Shown here in pieces: positions 9,962-19,581 of a DNA stretch of 64,000 nt (position 1 is its first letter; each line of letters starts with the position of its first letter). Origin of the DNA: Pseudomonas sp. P818 (lineage in GTDB: Bacteria; Pseudomonadota; Gammaproteobacteria; Pseudomonadales; Pseudomonadaceae). Both the position numbers and the translations under genes were made by a program. The stretch spans positions 1-64,000 of the forward strand of contig NZ_ATKM01000013.1 in assembly GCF_000418555.1 (NCBI RefSeq), in the 5' to 3' direction. The notes below the pieces were generated by a model. The model saw only the letters and a program-made list of their open reading frames with translations, was not told the DNA's origin and made no database searches.

Positions 9962-10225
9962 CTTTAACGTTCCTTGTAAGTGAGTGAGACGAGCACGTTA
10001 GGCTCGATTTTCAACCTAGACGCTATTTCCTTGCTGTCAAATTCGACTCGATGGCGAGCGCGAAACACAGAGAACCGAGTGGTCGCTCGCCCAGACTCTG
10101 ACACGCAGGTCTGATCAGGGTTTACTGACGCTCACCGGAATAACAAAGCCCTCCCAGGGACTGAATATAGAGCCTGTGCTCGCCAGCGCAGTTCTTCGAT
10201 CGGTCGAACAACAGGCGTTGAGCGC
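9962..10225. other. Intergenic region between convergent-oriented neighbours
   Basis: This stretch of 264 bases upstream of the ComEA-like gene holds no believable gene. It should contain that gene's leftward promoter, but I cannot name a clear -35/-10 pair. Confidence 0.4.
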
Positions 10226-11080
10226 TTATGCCAGCGTTGGCTCCTGCTGAAGCCATTGTTCGAAAGCATGGCTATGCGGCGAGGCATCCTTCACCGCGTA
10301 ATAAACCAGCCGAAGATGGCGATCCTCGTCGATGGTCAGCGTGGTGTGCTCCAACACCACATGCCCAACCCCTTCGATCTGCAGATGGCGGATACCCTGG
10401 CATGGACCATTGATATCCTGCCGCCGCCACCATGCTCTGAAGTCCGGCGAGGCCCTTTCCAGCTCTTTTATCAAAGCGGCGATATCGGGTGCCTGGGTAG
10501 CGCGCACGAAGTCTCGGCGAAAACTGGAAAGGATTTGCAGCGCTTGTTTATCCCAGGGTTTGAACAACTCGCGCATGGCCGGACTGGTGAACAACATCCA
10601 CAGCAGATTTCGGCGGTCCGCCGGCAACGCAGAGAAGCCGAACACCCGGTCTGCAGCGCCATTCCAAGCCAGAACATCCCAACGCAGATTGAGCACATAG
10701 GAAGGCCTTAACGGCAGGTCGTCCATCAACCGATGAATCAGTACTGGGACCGTACACCAAGTCCTTCCAGGCTCAGCTGGCAGGCGCTGATGGGCAAGCA
10801 GAAACAGGTGCCGTCGCTCGGCAGCATCCAGCTTGAGCGCACGTGAAAGATTGTCGAGGAAGGCAGCGGAAACGCTGATGTCTCGCCCTTGCTCCAACCA
10901 CGTGTACCAGGACAACCCCACACCTGCCAGCGCCGCGACCTCCTCACGGCGCAGCCCCGGTGTGCGCCTCCGCCCGCCTGATGGTAACCCCACCTCCTCT
11001 GGTGAAAGGCGTTCACGGCGGCTGCGTAGGAATTCGGCCAGCTCCACCCGAGTGCGCTCAGCTGAGCGAGGGGAACTCAT
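10226..11080 (-). CDS. XRE-family regulator with MmyB-like ligand domain
   Basis: This 284-residue transcription regulator has an N-terminal helix-turn-helix (residues about 10-75, TPGLRREEVAALAGVGLSWYT, EQGRDISVS) and a C-terminal MmyB-type PAS-like ligand domain (VLNLRWDVLAWNGAAD, followed by about 130 residues with the usual H and Y). Family members usually repress or activate a nearby oxidoreductase or transporter gene in response to a fatty or aromatic ligand. I chose the ATG at 11080 (MSSPRSAERT) because the family begins there; the extension upstream has no similarity. Its target is unknown, since its neighbours look decayed. Confidence 0.85.
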   Translation of the reverse strand: MSSPRSAERTRVELAEFLRSRRERLSPEEVGLPSGGRRRTPGLRREEVAALAGVGLSWYTWLEQGRDISVSAAFLDNLSRALKLDAAERRHLFLLAHQRLPAEPGRTWCTVPVLIHRLMDDLPLRPSYVLNLRWDVLAWNGAADRVFGFSALPADRRNLLWMLFTSPAMRELFKPWDKQALQILSSFRRDFVRATQAPDIAALIKELERASPDFRAWWRRQDINGPCQGIRHLQIEGVGHVVLEHTTLTIDEDRHLRLVYYAVKDASPHSHAFEQWLQQEPTLA

Positions 11081-11234
11081 CCCGTTACCTCCAGTACTAG
11101 GATAACCGGTCAAATTGTAACCCCTATAAACCCCGGTAAGAATAGCCCGACCTGATCGCAACTACCCGTGCCAGGGCTCTCGCCTACGGGGAAACATACA
11201 GAGACGTGGCAGCAACTCGCCAAGGAGACAGAGG

Positions 11235-11654
11235 ATGTACCAACTTCTTCGGGAACATCCCATGGCCGTTGACGTTGAGGAGCGGATGTCCTGGAGGGGA
11301 CGATTACACCTCGAACATGCGTTGGACGATAAGGCTATTCGACGGGCCGAGGAGAAAAGCATCCTGCGCGCGACGAGCCGCGACTTGCTGCCCGAATTGA
11401 TCAGCGAGCGGGTCAAGAGCCCCTATCCCTCGACCCAGAGTCCAGCCTACGAGCAGGCGCTGCGTGATGCCCTGGCCGCCATCCAGGCCGATCGCAACGC
11501 GCCGGTGGCGCCCCTGCTCGACAGCGGCCGTATCCAGCAGACCCTGGCCAAGCCGCTCGGCAGTGTCTCGCCCATGTATGAGCGCATGGGCATGGAGCTG
11601 GCGGTCGGTCTCAACACCTGGCTGAACGAGTACGACGTCAGCCTCGAACTTTAG
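11235..11654 (+). pseudogene. 3' fragment of an asparagine synthase gene
   Basis: From about residue 37 the reading frame shows the C-terminal end of glutamine-hydrolysing asparagine synthase (AsnB type): EEKSILRATSRDLLPELI, then RVKSPYPSTQSPAY, then a closing helix region to the stop. The N-terminal glutaminase and the ATP-pyrophosphatase P-loop are missing, and the first 36 codons show no family similarity. It is therefore a truncated remnant, about 110 recognisable residues out of roughly 600. No enzyme activity is expected. Confidence 0.75.
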
Positions 11655-11739
11655 TCCCCAACCGGATGTGGCCCCGGTGCGGGGCCGCATCCATTCGCTG
11701 TACCACCCACGCGTTCCTGCAACGCAAGCGAGTCCGAGC

Positions 11740-12939
11740 ATGCATACACCCAACCAATCACCCATCTACCTCATAGCGCTGGGGGCCTTTGCTCTCGGCA
11801 TGGCCTCCTACGTCACTGCCGGGCTGATCCCGATGATCGAGGCCTCGTTCGCGGTCTCCGTCGCGGTGGCCGCCCAGCTGGTCACTGCCTTCACCCTGGC
11901 CTACAGCCTGGGTTCGCCAATCTTCGTCGCCCTGACGCCAGCGCATCGTCAGCGCGCCGGCCTGTTGCTGGCCCTGGGCCTGTTCGTCATCGCCAACGCC
12001 GCCAGTGCGCTGGCCGAGAGCTTCACCGCGCTGATGGTCTGGCGCGCTATCGCCGGTATCGGTGCCGGCGTCTACCTGGCCATGGGCATCGGCGCCTCGG
12101 CCGCCGTGTCTTCTCCGGAACGCCGCGGCAAGGCCATCGCCATCATCATGGGTGGCATGGCCAGTGGCGTGGTGCTCGGCGTGCCACTCAGTCTGCTGAT
12201 CGCCGAACAGCTCGGCTGGCAGGCCGCCCTGTGGCTGGTCACCCTGCTTGGCCTGGTGGCCTTCTTCGGCCTGCTGCTGAAGCTCCCTTCCCTGCCGGCA
12301 GCCACCGCCACCACGCTGGGCCAGAAGCTGGCGATTCTCGGCGACGGCCATGTGCTGGTCATCCTGCTGGTGTCGCTGCTCGCCGCCATTGCCAGCCTGG
12401 GCATGTACACCTTTATCGCCCCACTGCTGGCTGACCCGGCCTATGGCGCGGTGCGTTCGGTCACGCCCTACCTGTGGGTCTGGGGTATCGGTGGTGTGCT
12501 GGGCAGCTTCCTGATCGGCCCGCTGGTGGATCGCATCAAGGGCCCGGTGCTGACCTTTGTCATCATGCTGATCCTCGCCGTGTCGCTGTTCGTACTGCCG
12601 CTGGCGGCGGCCCTCAGCACCTGGTTGGTGATACTGCCCATCGCCCTGTGGGGCGCGGTCGGCTGGGCACTGCAGGTACCGCAGAACAACGAGCTGATCC
12701 TGGCGCGCCAGGCCCAAGGCGACGGCAACCTGGCCATCGCGCTGAACGAGTCGGCGCTGTACCTGGGCAGCGCCATCGGCGCCGCGGCCGGCGGCTTCGT
12801 GCTGCTGTTGCAGATGCCCACCTGGACCCTGGCCGCCAGTGCCGGCGGTGTCGCCGCGCTGGGCGCCCTGCTGCAGATCGTCAACCTGCGTCGTCAGCCA
12901 AACTGGAACGGCGACGTGCAAGCCGAACCCTACAACTGA
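11740..12939 (+). CDS. MFS transporter, AraJ/drug-efflux type
   Basis: This is a 399-residue inner-membrane proton antiporter of the major facilitator superfamily with about 12 hydrophobic segments. The N-terminal half has the signature ALGMASYVTAGLIPMI and an RRGKAIAIIMGG loop. The GVVLGVPLSLLI stretch resembles the efflux motif C of DHA1-type exporters. The ATG at 11740 directly precedes the first membrane segment; an earlier in-frame start would add hydrophilic sequence. A LysR gene fragment follows 13 bases later, so this was probably a regulator/exporter pair. The substrate cannot be told from sequence. Confidence 0.85.
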   Translation: MHTPNQSPIYLIALGAFALGMASYVTAGLIPMIEASFAVSVAVAAQLVTAFTLAYSLGSPIFVALTPAHRQRAGLLLALGLFVIANAASALAESFTALMVWRAIAGIGAGVYLAMGIGASAAVSSPERRGKAIAIIMGGMASGVVLGVPLSLLIAEQLGWQAALWLVTLLGLVAFFGLLLKLPSLPAATATTLGQKLAILGDGHVLVILLVSLLAAIASLGMYTFIAPLLADPAYGAVRSVTPYLWVWGIGGVLGSFLIGPLVDRIKGPVLTFVIMLILAVSLFVLPLAAALSTWLVILPIALWGAVGWALQVPQNNELILARQAQGDGNLAIALNESALYLGSAIGAAAGGFVLLLQMPTWTLAASAGGVAALGALLQIVNLRRQPNWNGDVQAEPYN

Positions 12940-12952
12940 CGGAGGAAAGGCC

Positions 12953-13318
12953 TTGGAACTGCGCCACCTTCGCTGTTTCATTGCCGTCGCAGAAGAACTG
13001 CACTTTGCGCGTGCCGCCGCGCGCCTGCATATCGAACAATCGCCCCTGTCGAGGATCATCAAGGAACTGGAGTACCGCCTAGGCGTGCAGTTGTTCGAGC
13101 GCACCACGCGGCGCACTCGGCTGACCTGGGCCGGCAAGGTGCTCTTGGAAGAAGCGCGCCGGGTGCTGGCCGTGGTCGACCAGGCCAAAGCCAGCCTGAA
13201 AGCGCGGCGGCCGGCTACAGCGTGCGCATCCGCGTCGCGCTGTCCGATGGCATTGCCCGGGCTCCACGCTCACGCCCGGTTCGACGAAAAGGATAAAGGG
13301 CTGGTCGAACCAACCTAA
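12953..13318 (+). pseudogene. Broken LysR-family regulator, N-terminal fragment
   Basis: From a TTG start behind a GGAGGAAAGG ribosome site, codons 1-85 encode a normal LysR winged helix-turn-helix (LRHLRCFIAVAEELHFARAA, SPLSRIIKELE, LFERTTRRTRLT). After KASLKARR the family sequence continues in another frame (AGYSVRIRVALSDGIA), which shows a frameshift near 13205. The rest of the effector domain is absent. The protein is not expected to regulate the MFS gene upstream. Confidence 0.8.
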
Positions 13319-13657
13319 TTCGTTCCGCTGTTTCCGGACGTCGTGCGCTTGCGGAGAATCACGAGCAGCAAGGAGCTGCGGGTGTCTTGCCGGAACAATC
13401 GAGCAAAGCTGCGTGAGGCTCTAAGCGAGGCAATCTGTGACGCCCAGGTACGCTTTATGGGCAAGGGACACCTTTTACAACGCAACCCATTGGATCGTTC
13501 GATTGATGACTCAAGTTTGAGCGATACGAGCGGCCCAACAGCCACTGCTCCTGAGTGCATTGCTAGCCGCATAGTACCAAGGAAGAGTTAGGGCGTTACC
13601 TGCACGATCACAGTCGGCATACGCTCCTTGGCCGACCAAGAAGTACTACCTCCGCCC
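13319..13657. other. Non-coding stretch after the LysR remnant
   Basis: There is no recognisable gene or RNA in these 339 bases. Short reading frames exist on both strands, but none has family features or a ribosome site. Together with the truncated genes on its left it looks like a deletion scar. Confidence 0.4.
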
Positions 13658-14701
13658 TCACTCCCCTAAGTCCTGAAGAAAATGTTTACGTGCCTCTCGC
13701 GGGGCGCTACCGGTCCAGCGTTTGAACGCGCGGCGGAAGTTGCGTGCATCGCTGAAACCGGTCTGCAATGCGACCTCGGCGAGCGTCAGGTCGTCGCGTG
13801 CGAGCAAGGTCAGGGCGCGAGCGCGGCGGGTTTCATCGATGATGCCCTGGTAACTCAAGCCCGCCGATTCGATACGCCGGCGCAGCGTGCGCTCGCTGAT
13901 GTTGAGCTGGCGCGCCAGTTGCGCCAGCGAAGGCGGTGCCTCCAGTTGCTTGCGCACTTCGCGCTGCAGCCCTTCGATCAGCTCCGAGCGCTCCTGGTCG
14001 AGCCAGCGCGCCTCCTTGAGCAACTCGACCGCTTCGGCTGCCACGGCGTCGTCCCTGGTCGCCAGCGGCATCGTCAGCCAGGCCGGGTCGAACTCGATGG
14101 CGTTGACAGGCTCGGCGAAACGCACCGGGCATTCGAACAGCGCTTCGTACAGCTCGGCATGTGCCGGACGCGGATAGTCCAGGCGAAGCACGCGGGGCAT
14201 GAGTCGCTCGCCGCTGAGGTGGCGCACGATGCTGAGCGAGCTGGAGAAGGCTTCTTCCATATAGAAGGCCACCACCCCAGGCTCATAGAACATCGGCGAG
14301 AGCAGCAAACGTGCCGTACCACCCTGGATCTCCATGCCGTAGTCGAGCATCGCTCCGGCGTGACGCTGATATTGCAGGCCCAGCTCCAGCGCCGTGCCAA
14401 GGGTCGCGCAGGCCTGCATGCCGAGCCCGACCAGGCCAAGCGATACCGCACTCTGCCGCCCTCCGATAGCCAGGCCCAGGCCGTTGTCGCCGACCTGCTC
14501 GATCACCCGCCGCACCAGCAGGTAGCTCTGCCGATGCGACAGGCGAAACCCTGGCCGGGCCAGGTCGCCTGGGGTAAAGCCCAACCCCAGGCAGACGCGC
14601 TCGGCATTGCCGTTGCGTTCGCCAACGATCCTGAGCAACGCGCGCGACACATGGGCAGGCGCAGAGGCGTTGGAAAAGCGCGGGTCGGCAATCTCTTTCA
14701 T
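13658..14701 (-). CDS. AraC-family regulator with arabinose-binding-like N-domain
   Basis: This is a 347-residue regulator. Its N-terminal ligand domain is of the OruR/ArgR-like AraC subgroup (VSRALLRIVGERNGNAERV, ALELGLQYQRHAGAMLDYG). A C-terminal double helix-turn-helix lies at residues about 255-340 (ISERTLRRRIESAGLSYQ, AEVALQTGFSDARNFRRAFK). It is transcribed away from the monooxygenase/dehydrogenase pair across a 153-base gap, the usual arrangement for an activator of the divergent operon. Confidence 0.88.
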   Translation of the reverse strand: MKEIADPRFSNASAPAHVSRALLRIVGERNGNAERVCLGLGFTPGDLARPGFRLSHRQSYLLVRRVIEQVGDNGLGLAIGGRQSAVSLGLVGLGMQACATLGTALELGLQYQRHAGAMLDYGMEIQGGTARLLLSPMFYEPGVVAFYMEEAFSSSLSIVRHLSGERLMPRVLRLDYPRPAHAELYEALFECPVRFAEPVNAIEFDPAWLTMPLATRDDAVAAEAVELLKEARWLDQERSELIEGLQREVRKQLEAPPSLAQLARQLNISERTLRRRIESAGLSYQGIIDETRRARALTLLARDDLTLAEVALQTGFSDARNFRRAFKRWTGSAPREARKHFLQDLGE

Positions 14702-14854
14702 CCTGGTGCGGCCCTCATGGCGTCAGCGAGCACCGCCGATGATAAACGACAATCAGGCTGTCCGTTTCGGCCCCCTTTACTGTCCGTCAGCGACCTGATG
14801 AACGCCCCGGGCAGCGGATAACGTGGTCGCCATCATCCAACAACGGAGGCGACC
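14702..14854. promoter_or_regulatory. Divergent promoter region, AraC gene and monooxygenase operon
   Basis: This 153-base gap separates divergent starts and should hold both promoters and the AraC-type binding sites. A strong ribosome site (GGAGG) sits 8 bases before the monooxygenase ATG. I could not assign -35/-10 boxes with confidence. Confidence 0.45.
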
Positions 14855-16243
14855 ATGCCTAACGACGTGTCTTATCAGGATTGCGGTGACAGCATCTGCA
14901 TCATCGGCGGCGGTCCCGGCGGTCTGTGCATGGCCCGTGCACTGAAGCGCCAGGGCCTGGATTACGAGCAGTTCGAGCGCCACAGCGATTTCGGCGGCGT
15001 GTGGGATCTGGAAAACCCCGGCACGCCGATGTACGAGTCCGCGCACTTCATTTCTTCGCGCGATCTCTCCGGCTTTCTCGACTACCCGATGCCCAAGCAC
15101 TTCCCGGACTACCCGAGCAACCGGCAGATCCTCGAATACCTGCGCTCCTTCGCCTTAGCCTTCGGTCTCTACGACAAGGTGCGCTTCAACACCGCCGTTG
15201 AGCGTGTCGACAAGGACGCGGACGGACGCTGGATCGTCACCCTGGGCAACGGTGAGCGGCGTCGTTACCGCGCGCTTGTGTGTGCCACCGGCTGCAACTG
15301 GGATCCGAACATGCCGGAGATCAAGGGCCACTTCAACGGTGAAATCCGCCACTCGGTGACTTACCGCCGCTCCGACGAATTCAAGGGCAAGCGCGTGCTG
15401 ATCATCGGCGCTGGCAACTCCGGGGCCGATATCGCCTGCGATGCCGCCGCCAACGCCGACAAGGCCTTCATCAGCCTGCGCCGTGGCTATCACTTCATTC
15501 CCAAACACATTTTCGGCCTGCCGGCGGACGAGGTCAGCGAAAAAGGCCCGCAACTGCCCATGTGGCTGACGCGCCTGCTCTTCGGCGGCATCCTGCGCCT
15601 GGTCAACGGCAACCTGAGTCGCTTCGGCCTGCCCACGCCGGACCACAAGCTGTTCGAGAGTCACCCGCTGCTCAATAGCCAGTTGTTGCATTACCTGCAA
15701 CATGGCGACATCCAGGTGCGCCCGGATATTTCCCATTACGAAGGCGACCAGGTGGTGTTCAAGGACGGCACGCGCGAAACTCTGGACCTGGTGCTCTATG
15801 CCACCGGCTACAGGTGGAGCTGCCGCTACGCCACCGACTACTTCGAGTGGAAAGGTGGGCGTCCGCAGATGTACCTCTCCATTTTCAGCCGTCAGCACCA
15901 CAACCTGTTCGGCATCGGCTATCTGGAAACCAACTCCAGCGCCTACAAGCTGTTCGACAACGAGGCACACCTGATCGCCTGCTACCTGGCCGACCAGCTC
16001 AGGCGCCCGAGCATGGCTCAGGAATTCCATCAGTTGATCCAACACGATCAACCGGACCTGTCCGGCGGCATCCAGTTCGTCAAGTCGCAGCGCCATGAGG
16101 TGTACCTGGAGGTGCACGCGCTGAAGAAGCACATGCGCCAGCTGCGCCAGCGTCTTGGCTGGAGCGACCTGAGCGAAGGCTACTTCAGCCCCGTACGCCA
16201 ACAGCCTGGCTATGTCGCCGTCAACCTGTCGCAAGCGTCCTGA
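14855..16243 (+). CDS. Flavin-containing monooxygenase
   Basis: This is a 462-residue class B flavoprotein monooxygenase that would use NADPH, O2 and FAD to oxygenate a soft nucleophile or a ketone. The FAD Rossmann motif GGGPGGL is near residue 19. The FMO fingerprint FxGxxxHxxxY appears as FNGEIRHSVTY near residue 158. The NADPH motif IIGAGNSGADIACD is near residue 183, and LYATGYRWS near residue 312. It is translated 12 bases ahead of a short-chain dehydrogenase; a comparable pair exists in P. aeruginosa (from memory). The substrate is unknown. Confidence 0.88.
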   Translation: MPNDVSYQDCGDSICIIGGGPGGLCMARALKRQGLDYEQFERHSDFGGVWDLENPGTPMYESAHFISSRDLSGFLDYPMPKHFPDYPSNRQILEYLRSFALAFGLYDKVRFNTAVERVDKDADGRWIVTLGNGERRRYRALVCATGCNWDPNMPEIKGHFNGEIRHSVTYRRSDEFKGKRVLIIGAGNSGADIACDAAANADKAFISLRRGYHFIPKHIFGLPADEVSEKGPQLPMWLTRLLFGGILRLVNGNLSRFGLPTPDHKLFESHPLLNSQLLHYLQHGDIQVRPDISHYEGDQVVFKDGTRETLDLVLYATGYRWSCRYATDYFEWKGGRPQMYLSIFSRQHHNLFGIGYLETNSSAYKLFDNEAHLIACYLADQLRRPSMAQEFHQLIQHDQPDLSGGIQFVKSQRHEVYLEVHALKKHMRQLRQRLGWSDLSEGYFSPVRQQPGYVAVNLSQAS

Positions 16244-16255
16244 GCGAGAATCCCC

Positions 16256-17125
16256 ATGAGCGAAGTCATCCTCATCACCGGCGCGGCAGGTGGCATCGGC
16301 CAGTGCCTGTGCCGGCAATTGATCCAGCGCGACGTACAGCTGATCCTGGCCGATCGCGATGCCGAACGCCTGCAAGCCCTTTGCGTCAGCTTGGGCGAAC
16401 GCGCCACGTCCTTTGCCCTCGACCTCACCGACGAGCAACAGATCGAGACGCTGGTCGCCTTCATCGGCGAGCGCTTCGGCCGCCTCGATGCCTTGATCAA
16501 CAATGCCGCCATCGTGCACGTCGAACCCTTCGCCACGCGCAGCAATGCCAGCATTCGCCGCGAGCTGGAGATCAACCTGCTCGCCCCGCTGTTGCTGACG
16601 CGTCAGGCCGTCGGCCTGCTCGAGGCTTCGCGCAATGCGCGGGTGGTCAGCACCGTATCGATCGCCGGCATCTTCCCCACTGCCGAAAGCCCCATCTACA
16701 GCGCCAGCAAATTCGGCCTGCGCGGCGCCATGCTGTCGCTAGCCCTGGAGCTGGAGCCGCTTGGTATCCGCGTTTCCTGCGTGCTGCCCTCGGCCACCGA
16801 CACGCCCATGCTGCGCCAGGAGGCAATAGATGGCGGCAATGCCCTGCAGTTCATGGACCCACCACAGGCACCGGAAGCGGTGGCCCGAAACATTGAGCAC
16901 ATGCTCGACAAGCCCAAGCTGGAAAGCGCGCCGAAACGCAGTGAACTGTGGCTGACCAAGTTGGTGATGCTCTTCCCCAACCTGCTACCACGCCTGCTGC
17001 CGCTGTTCCAGCGCCGCGGTGAACGGGGCAAGCAGCGCTACCTGCAAGGCTTGGAGGCGCGCGGCCTGGCCAAATGTAAAGACGGAGCGTGGCAATTGAT
17101 CCCGGAGCAACAAACCAGCCTCTAG
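16256..17125 (+). CDS. Short-chain dehydrogenase/reductase
   Basis: This 289-residue classical SDR has the nucleotide motif TGAAGGIG at residues 7-14, NNAA near residue 82, the catalytic Ser in VSTVSIAG and the YxxxK pair in YSASK near residue 147. A hydrophobic C-terminal tail (LVMLFPNLLPRLLPLF) may hold it at the membrane. It follows the flavin monooxygenase by 12 bases and probably acts in the same pathway, interconverting an alcohol and a carbonyl. Confidence 0.88.
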   Translation: MSEVILITGAAGGIGQCLCRQLIQRDVQLILADRDAERLQALCVSLGERATSFALDLTDEQQIETLVAFIGERFGRLDALINNAAIVHVEPFATRSNASIRRELEINLLAPLLLTRQAVGLLEASRNARVVSTVSIAGIFPTAESPIYSASKFGLRGAMLSLALELEPLGIRVSCVLPSATDTPMLRQEAIDGGNALQFMDPPQAPEAVARNIEHMLDKPKLESAPKRSELWLTKLVMLFPNLLPRLLPLFQRRGERGKQRYLQGLEARGLAKCKDGAWQLIPEQQTSL

Positions 17126-17547
17126 CAGGCCTGTACGAAAAATGCCTACGTTCGTGATGCTGGGTTGAAAACGGGCTGGAACGCCAGCCCGGTCAAAAGC
17201 TCATTTACAGCAGGAAAAGTCGAGCGCGCCCGGACATTCTTCGCCTGTTTTTGCAGGGCTGCCTTCGGTATTGGCTCGACGGTTGCGAACAGACGCTGAC
17301 GGAGAGCTTGGGCTGAACCGGTACCTTAGCCCAACGAGCCTGCACCGCCAGGTGCTTCAGAGGTTGCGACTTGGTCGGCGGCGCCTACCCACACAGTATT
17401 GCAGCCTTGAGCTGCCGGGCTGCGATCTACCGCAAAACCTCGCGTTTTGCCCAAGTCACCGTGGCCGCTTCTTTGTTATTTAGCTCTTTCCATTTAGCGG
17501 AAGCCGCGTAAACATAAGCGTTGATCACGTCGCCAGCAGACAGGGAA
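17126..17547. other. Intergenic region before the TetR gene
   Basis: No gene is supported in these 422 bases. A perfect 7-base hairpin (17173-17179 with 17184-17190) lies shortly after the dehydrogenase stop, but it lacks a T-run. The rest may hold the tetR promoter. Confidence 0.4.
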
Positions 17548-18216
17548 ATGGATAAGAGTTTATCGAGCACCAGCCAAAAAACACGACGTCCCCGTGAACC
17601 CAAACAACAACGTAGCCAGGAGCGCTTCGAGGCGATAATCAAGGTGGCGTTGGATCTGATCGCAGCCAACGGTTACGAGGGCGTGTCGATGCGCGAAATC
17701 GCGCGCGAGTCCGGACTGCCAATCGCATCGCTGTACATGTACTTTCCGACCAAGCTATCGATCGTCAAGGAGGTCTGGCAGCGCTATACCAACCGCGTGG
17801 GCGAGCACCTGGAAAAGGACCTGCAGAAAATCGTCGATCCTGCTCATCAGGCCGATGCCGGCCTGCTCATCGAGCGGCTCATCGACCTGATGCTGGAGAT
17901 CCAGACCAGCCATCCGGCTTTCATCGAGGTGTGGGGATGCGTTGCTGCCGCCCCCGAGTTGCGCGAACTGAATCTGGCCGACACCCTACGCTCAGTGGAG
18001 ATGATGGCGACCGCCATTCGCAGTGGTAACCCGGCAATCGAGGAGGAGCAGGCCGAGGGCCTGGCCATGGTGTTGTGCGAAGGCGCAAGCTCGGTGGCCA
18101 AGCTGATTCTGACCCTCTCGCCGCAAGAGCGCCCTGCCCGGGTCAAGCAACTCAAGCGCAGCCTGCATTTCATCTACAATGCCACCCGCGAAGCGATCAA
18201 CGATCAGCAGTCCTGA
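17548..18216 (+). CDS. TetR-family transcriptional regulator
   Basis: This is a 222-residue regulator. A basic N-terminus (RRPREPKQQRSQERFEAI) leads into the TetR helix-turn-helix (NGYEGVSMREIARESGLPI, ASLYMYFPTK), followed by an all-helical ligand domain. I took the ATG at 17548, which has CAGGGA just before it, rather than the upstream in-frame TTG. It is convergent with the MFS gene at 18258 and may regulate it or the DUF1302/DUF1329 operon. Confidence 0.88.
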   Translation: MDKSLSSTSQKTRRPREPKQQRSQERFEAIIKVALDLIAANGYEGVSMREIARESGLPIASLYMYFPTKLSIVKEVWQRYTNRVGEHLEKDLQKIVDPAHQADAGLLIERLIDLMLEIQTSHPAFIEVWGCVAAAPELRELNLADTLRSVEMMATAIRSGNPAIEEEQAEGLAMVLCEGASSVAKLILTLSPQERPARVKQLKRSLHFIYNATREAINDQQS

Positions 18217-18257
18217 CTTGGCCTCCAATCAAGACATCATTATCCGGCCAGATGGCT

Positions 18258-19478
18258 TCACAGCCTGCGAATAGACTTGCATGACATCACGATAAGGCTT
18301 TGGATCGTCGCGAGGGCAATGAGAAATACAACGACATAAGCCCATTCGCTGAGGGCGGTGTGAATTAGCACCGCCAGAGCTATCCCCGTGCCGGCTCCTA
18401 TATTGCCCGCCAGGGTGATGAGCGAATTGGCTTGAGCCGCCAGGTCTTTCCCTGCCACCACTTCGGACATGGTCACCAGTAACGCGTATCCCGGCAGCTG
18501 GAGAGTTCCCAGCAAGGTTGCATAAAGCAGCACCGAAGCGTGCGTCGTGGCGTAGTAAAGCAGGCACATCACCGGTATCACGCCGATGCCGCAAACCGCC
18601 AGCGCCAGGAACTTTCCGCCCAGCCGCTTCGCTATGCGCGCAATGAAAACTGAGCCTCCCACGCCGCCAAGGATCATCAACGCGCCAGCCGCGGACAGCG
18701 TCTCCGGGCCCAGCCCATGTTCGCTCAGCATGGGTTCCAGGCTGAGCGCAAGGGCATTGAAAAGACCGCAACCGACAATGGTCGTCACGAGTACAGGTAG
18801 CATGCCTGGCGAGCGAAACAGCCGTGCCAGACCGCCGCTTAGGCCCTGCCCGCCATGCCTGCGCACAGACGACTTCTTGCTGACGAACCAAAGCAGGACA
18901 GCCGGAAACAGACCGAGCAAACCCACCAGAAACAATGCCTGGGTTATGCCGAACGTGGCGACAAGCAGAGGCGGAAGCCCAAGCCCCGCGGCCAGGCCCA
19001 GAAACAATCCTGCCGTACTGATACCGATGGCTGTTCCACGCTCAGGTTCGCTGAACCATTCGATAGCCATCCTGGACATGCCATTCATCAACATGGGCTG
19101 AGATAACCCGATGAAAACCTGCCCCGCCATCAGGCTGAAGAAGCTGTTATCGAAGCGAAAGAACAGTGACAGCGCCAGCAAGCCACTGCCCAGAGCAGCA
19201 CCTCGCCTGAAACCCACCCGATCGATCAGGCGCCCGCAAGGGATGGAAAATATGATGCAGAGCAGCGGGATGATCAGGATGCTCAGGCTGCTGGCAAGCT
19301 CGCCCAAACCATATTGCAGCTGTATCTGCGTCTGCTGGGAAATCAGAAAGCTCACCTGCGCCTGGTTGCTGCACAGCACCAGTGCGAAAAGCACGACTAC
19401 CGCCCATCGCCGCCTGCCCATTACAAGGGCTTCAGTAACAGGTGGCCTGCCGGCCAAGCTTTGGCTGGAATAGTCCAT
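18258..19478 (-). CDS. MFS transporter
   Basis: This 406-residue inner-membrane protein has 12 predicted membrane segments. The loop signature IPCGRLIDRVGFRRGAALG after segment 2 is the MFS motif A, and FSEPERGTAIGISTAG marks the next conserved loop. It lies downstream of the DUF1302-DUF1329 pair on the same strand, 103 bases away, and may export or import the compound those envelope proteins handle. The substrate is unknown. Confidence 0.82.
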   Translation of the reverse strand: MDYSSQSLAGRPPVTEALVMGRRRWAVVVLFALVLCSNQAQVSFLISQQTQIQLQYGLGELASSLSILIIPLLCIIFSIPCGRLIDRVGFRRGAALGSGLLALSLFFRFDNSFFSLMAGQVFIGLSQPMLMNGMSRMAIEWFSEPERGTAIGISTAGLFLGLAAGLGLPPLLVATFGITQALFLVGLLGLFPAVLLWFVSKKSSVRRHGGQGLSGGLARLFRSPGMLPVLVTTIVGCGLFNALALSLEPMLSEHGLGPETLSAAGALMILGGVGGSVFIARIAKRLGGKFLALAVCGIGVIPVMCLLYYATTHASVLLYATLLGTLQLPGYALLVTMSEVVAGKDLAAQANSLITLAGNIGAGTGIALAVLIHTALSEWAYVVVFLIALATIQSLIVMSCKSIRRL

Positions 19479-19581
19479 GGTCGAATATGAGCCCTGAAGT
19501 CCGGAAGAACTTGGTTGGGTCTGGCCTCACCCGTGAAAGGTCGGCGGGAGGTGTCATTCACTCCCGCCGCAGGTGCGCTCG

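Noticed and set aside
11758..13188. Open frame of 476 codons opposite the MFS gene
   Set aside because: Extremely rich in Q, D, G and R, antisense to an intact 12-segment membrane protein; composition typical of a shadow frame.
13315..13572. 85-codon frame on the minus strand in the decayed region
   Set aside because: No recognisable motif and no ribosome site; treated as non-coding.
17173..17190. Perfect 7-base hairpin after the short-chain dehydrogenase gene
   Set aside because: No T-run on either strand, so it is not supported as an intrinsic terminator; possibly an insertion sequence end remnant, but no transposase is nearby.
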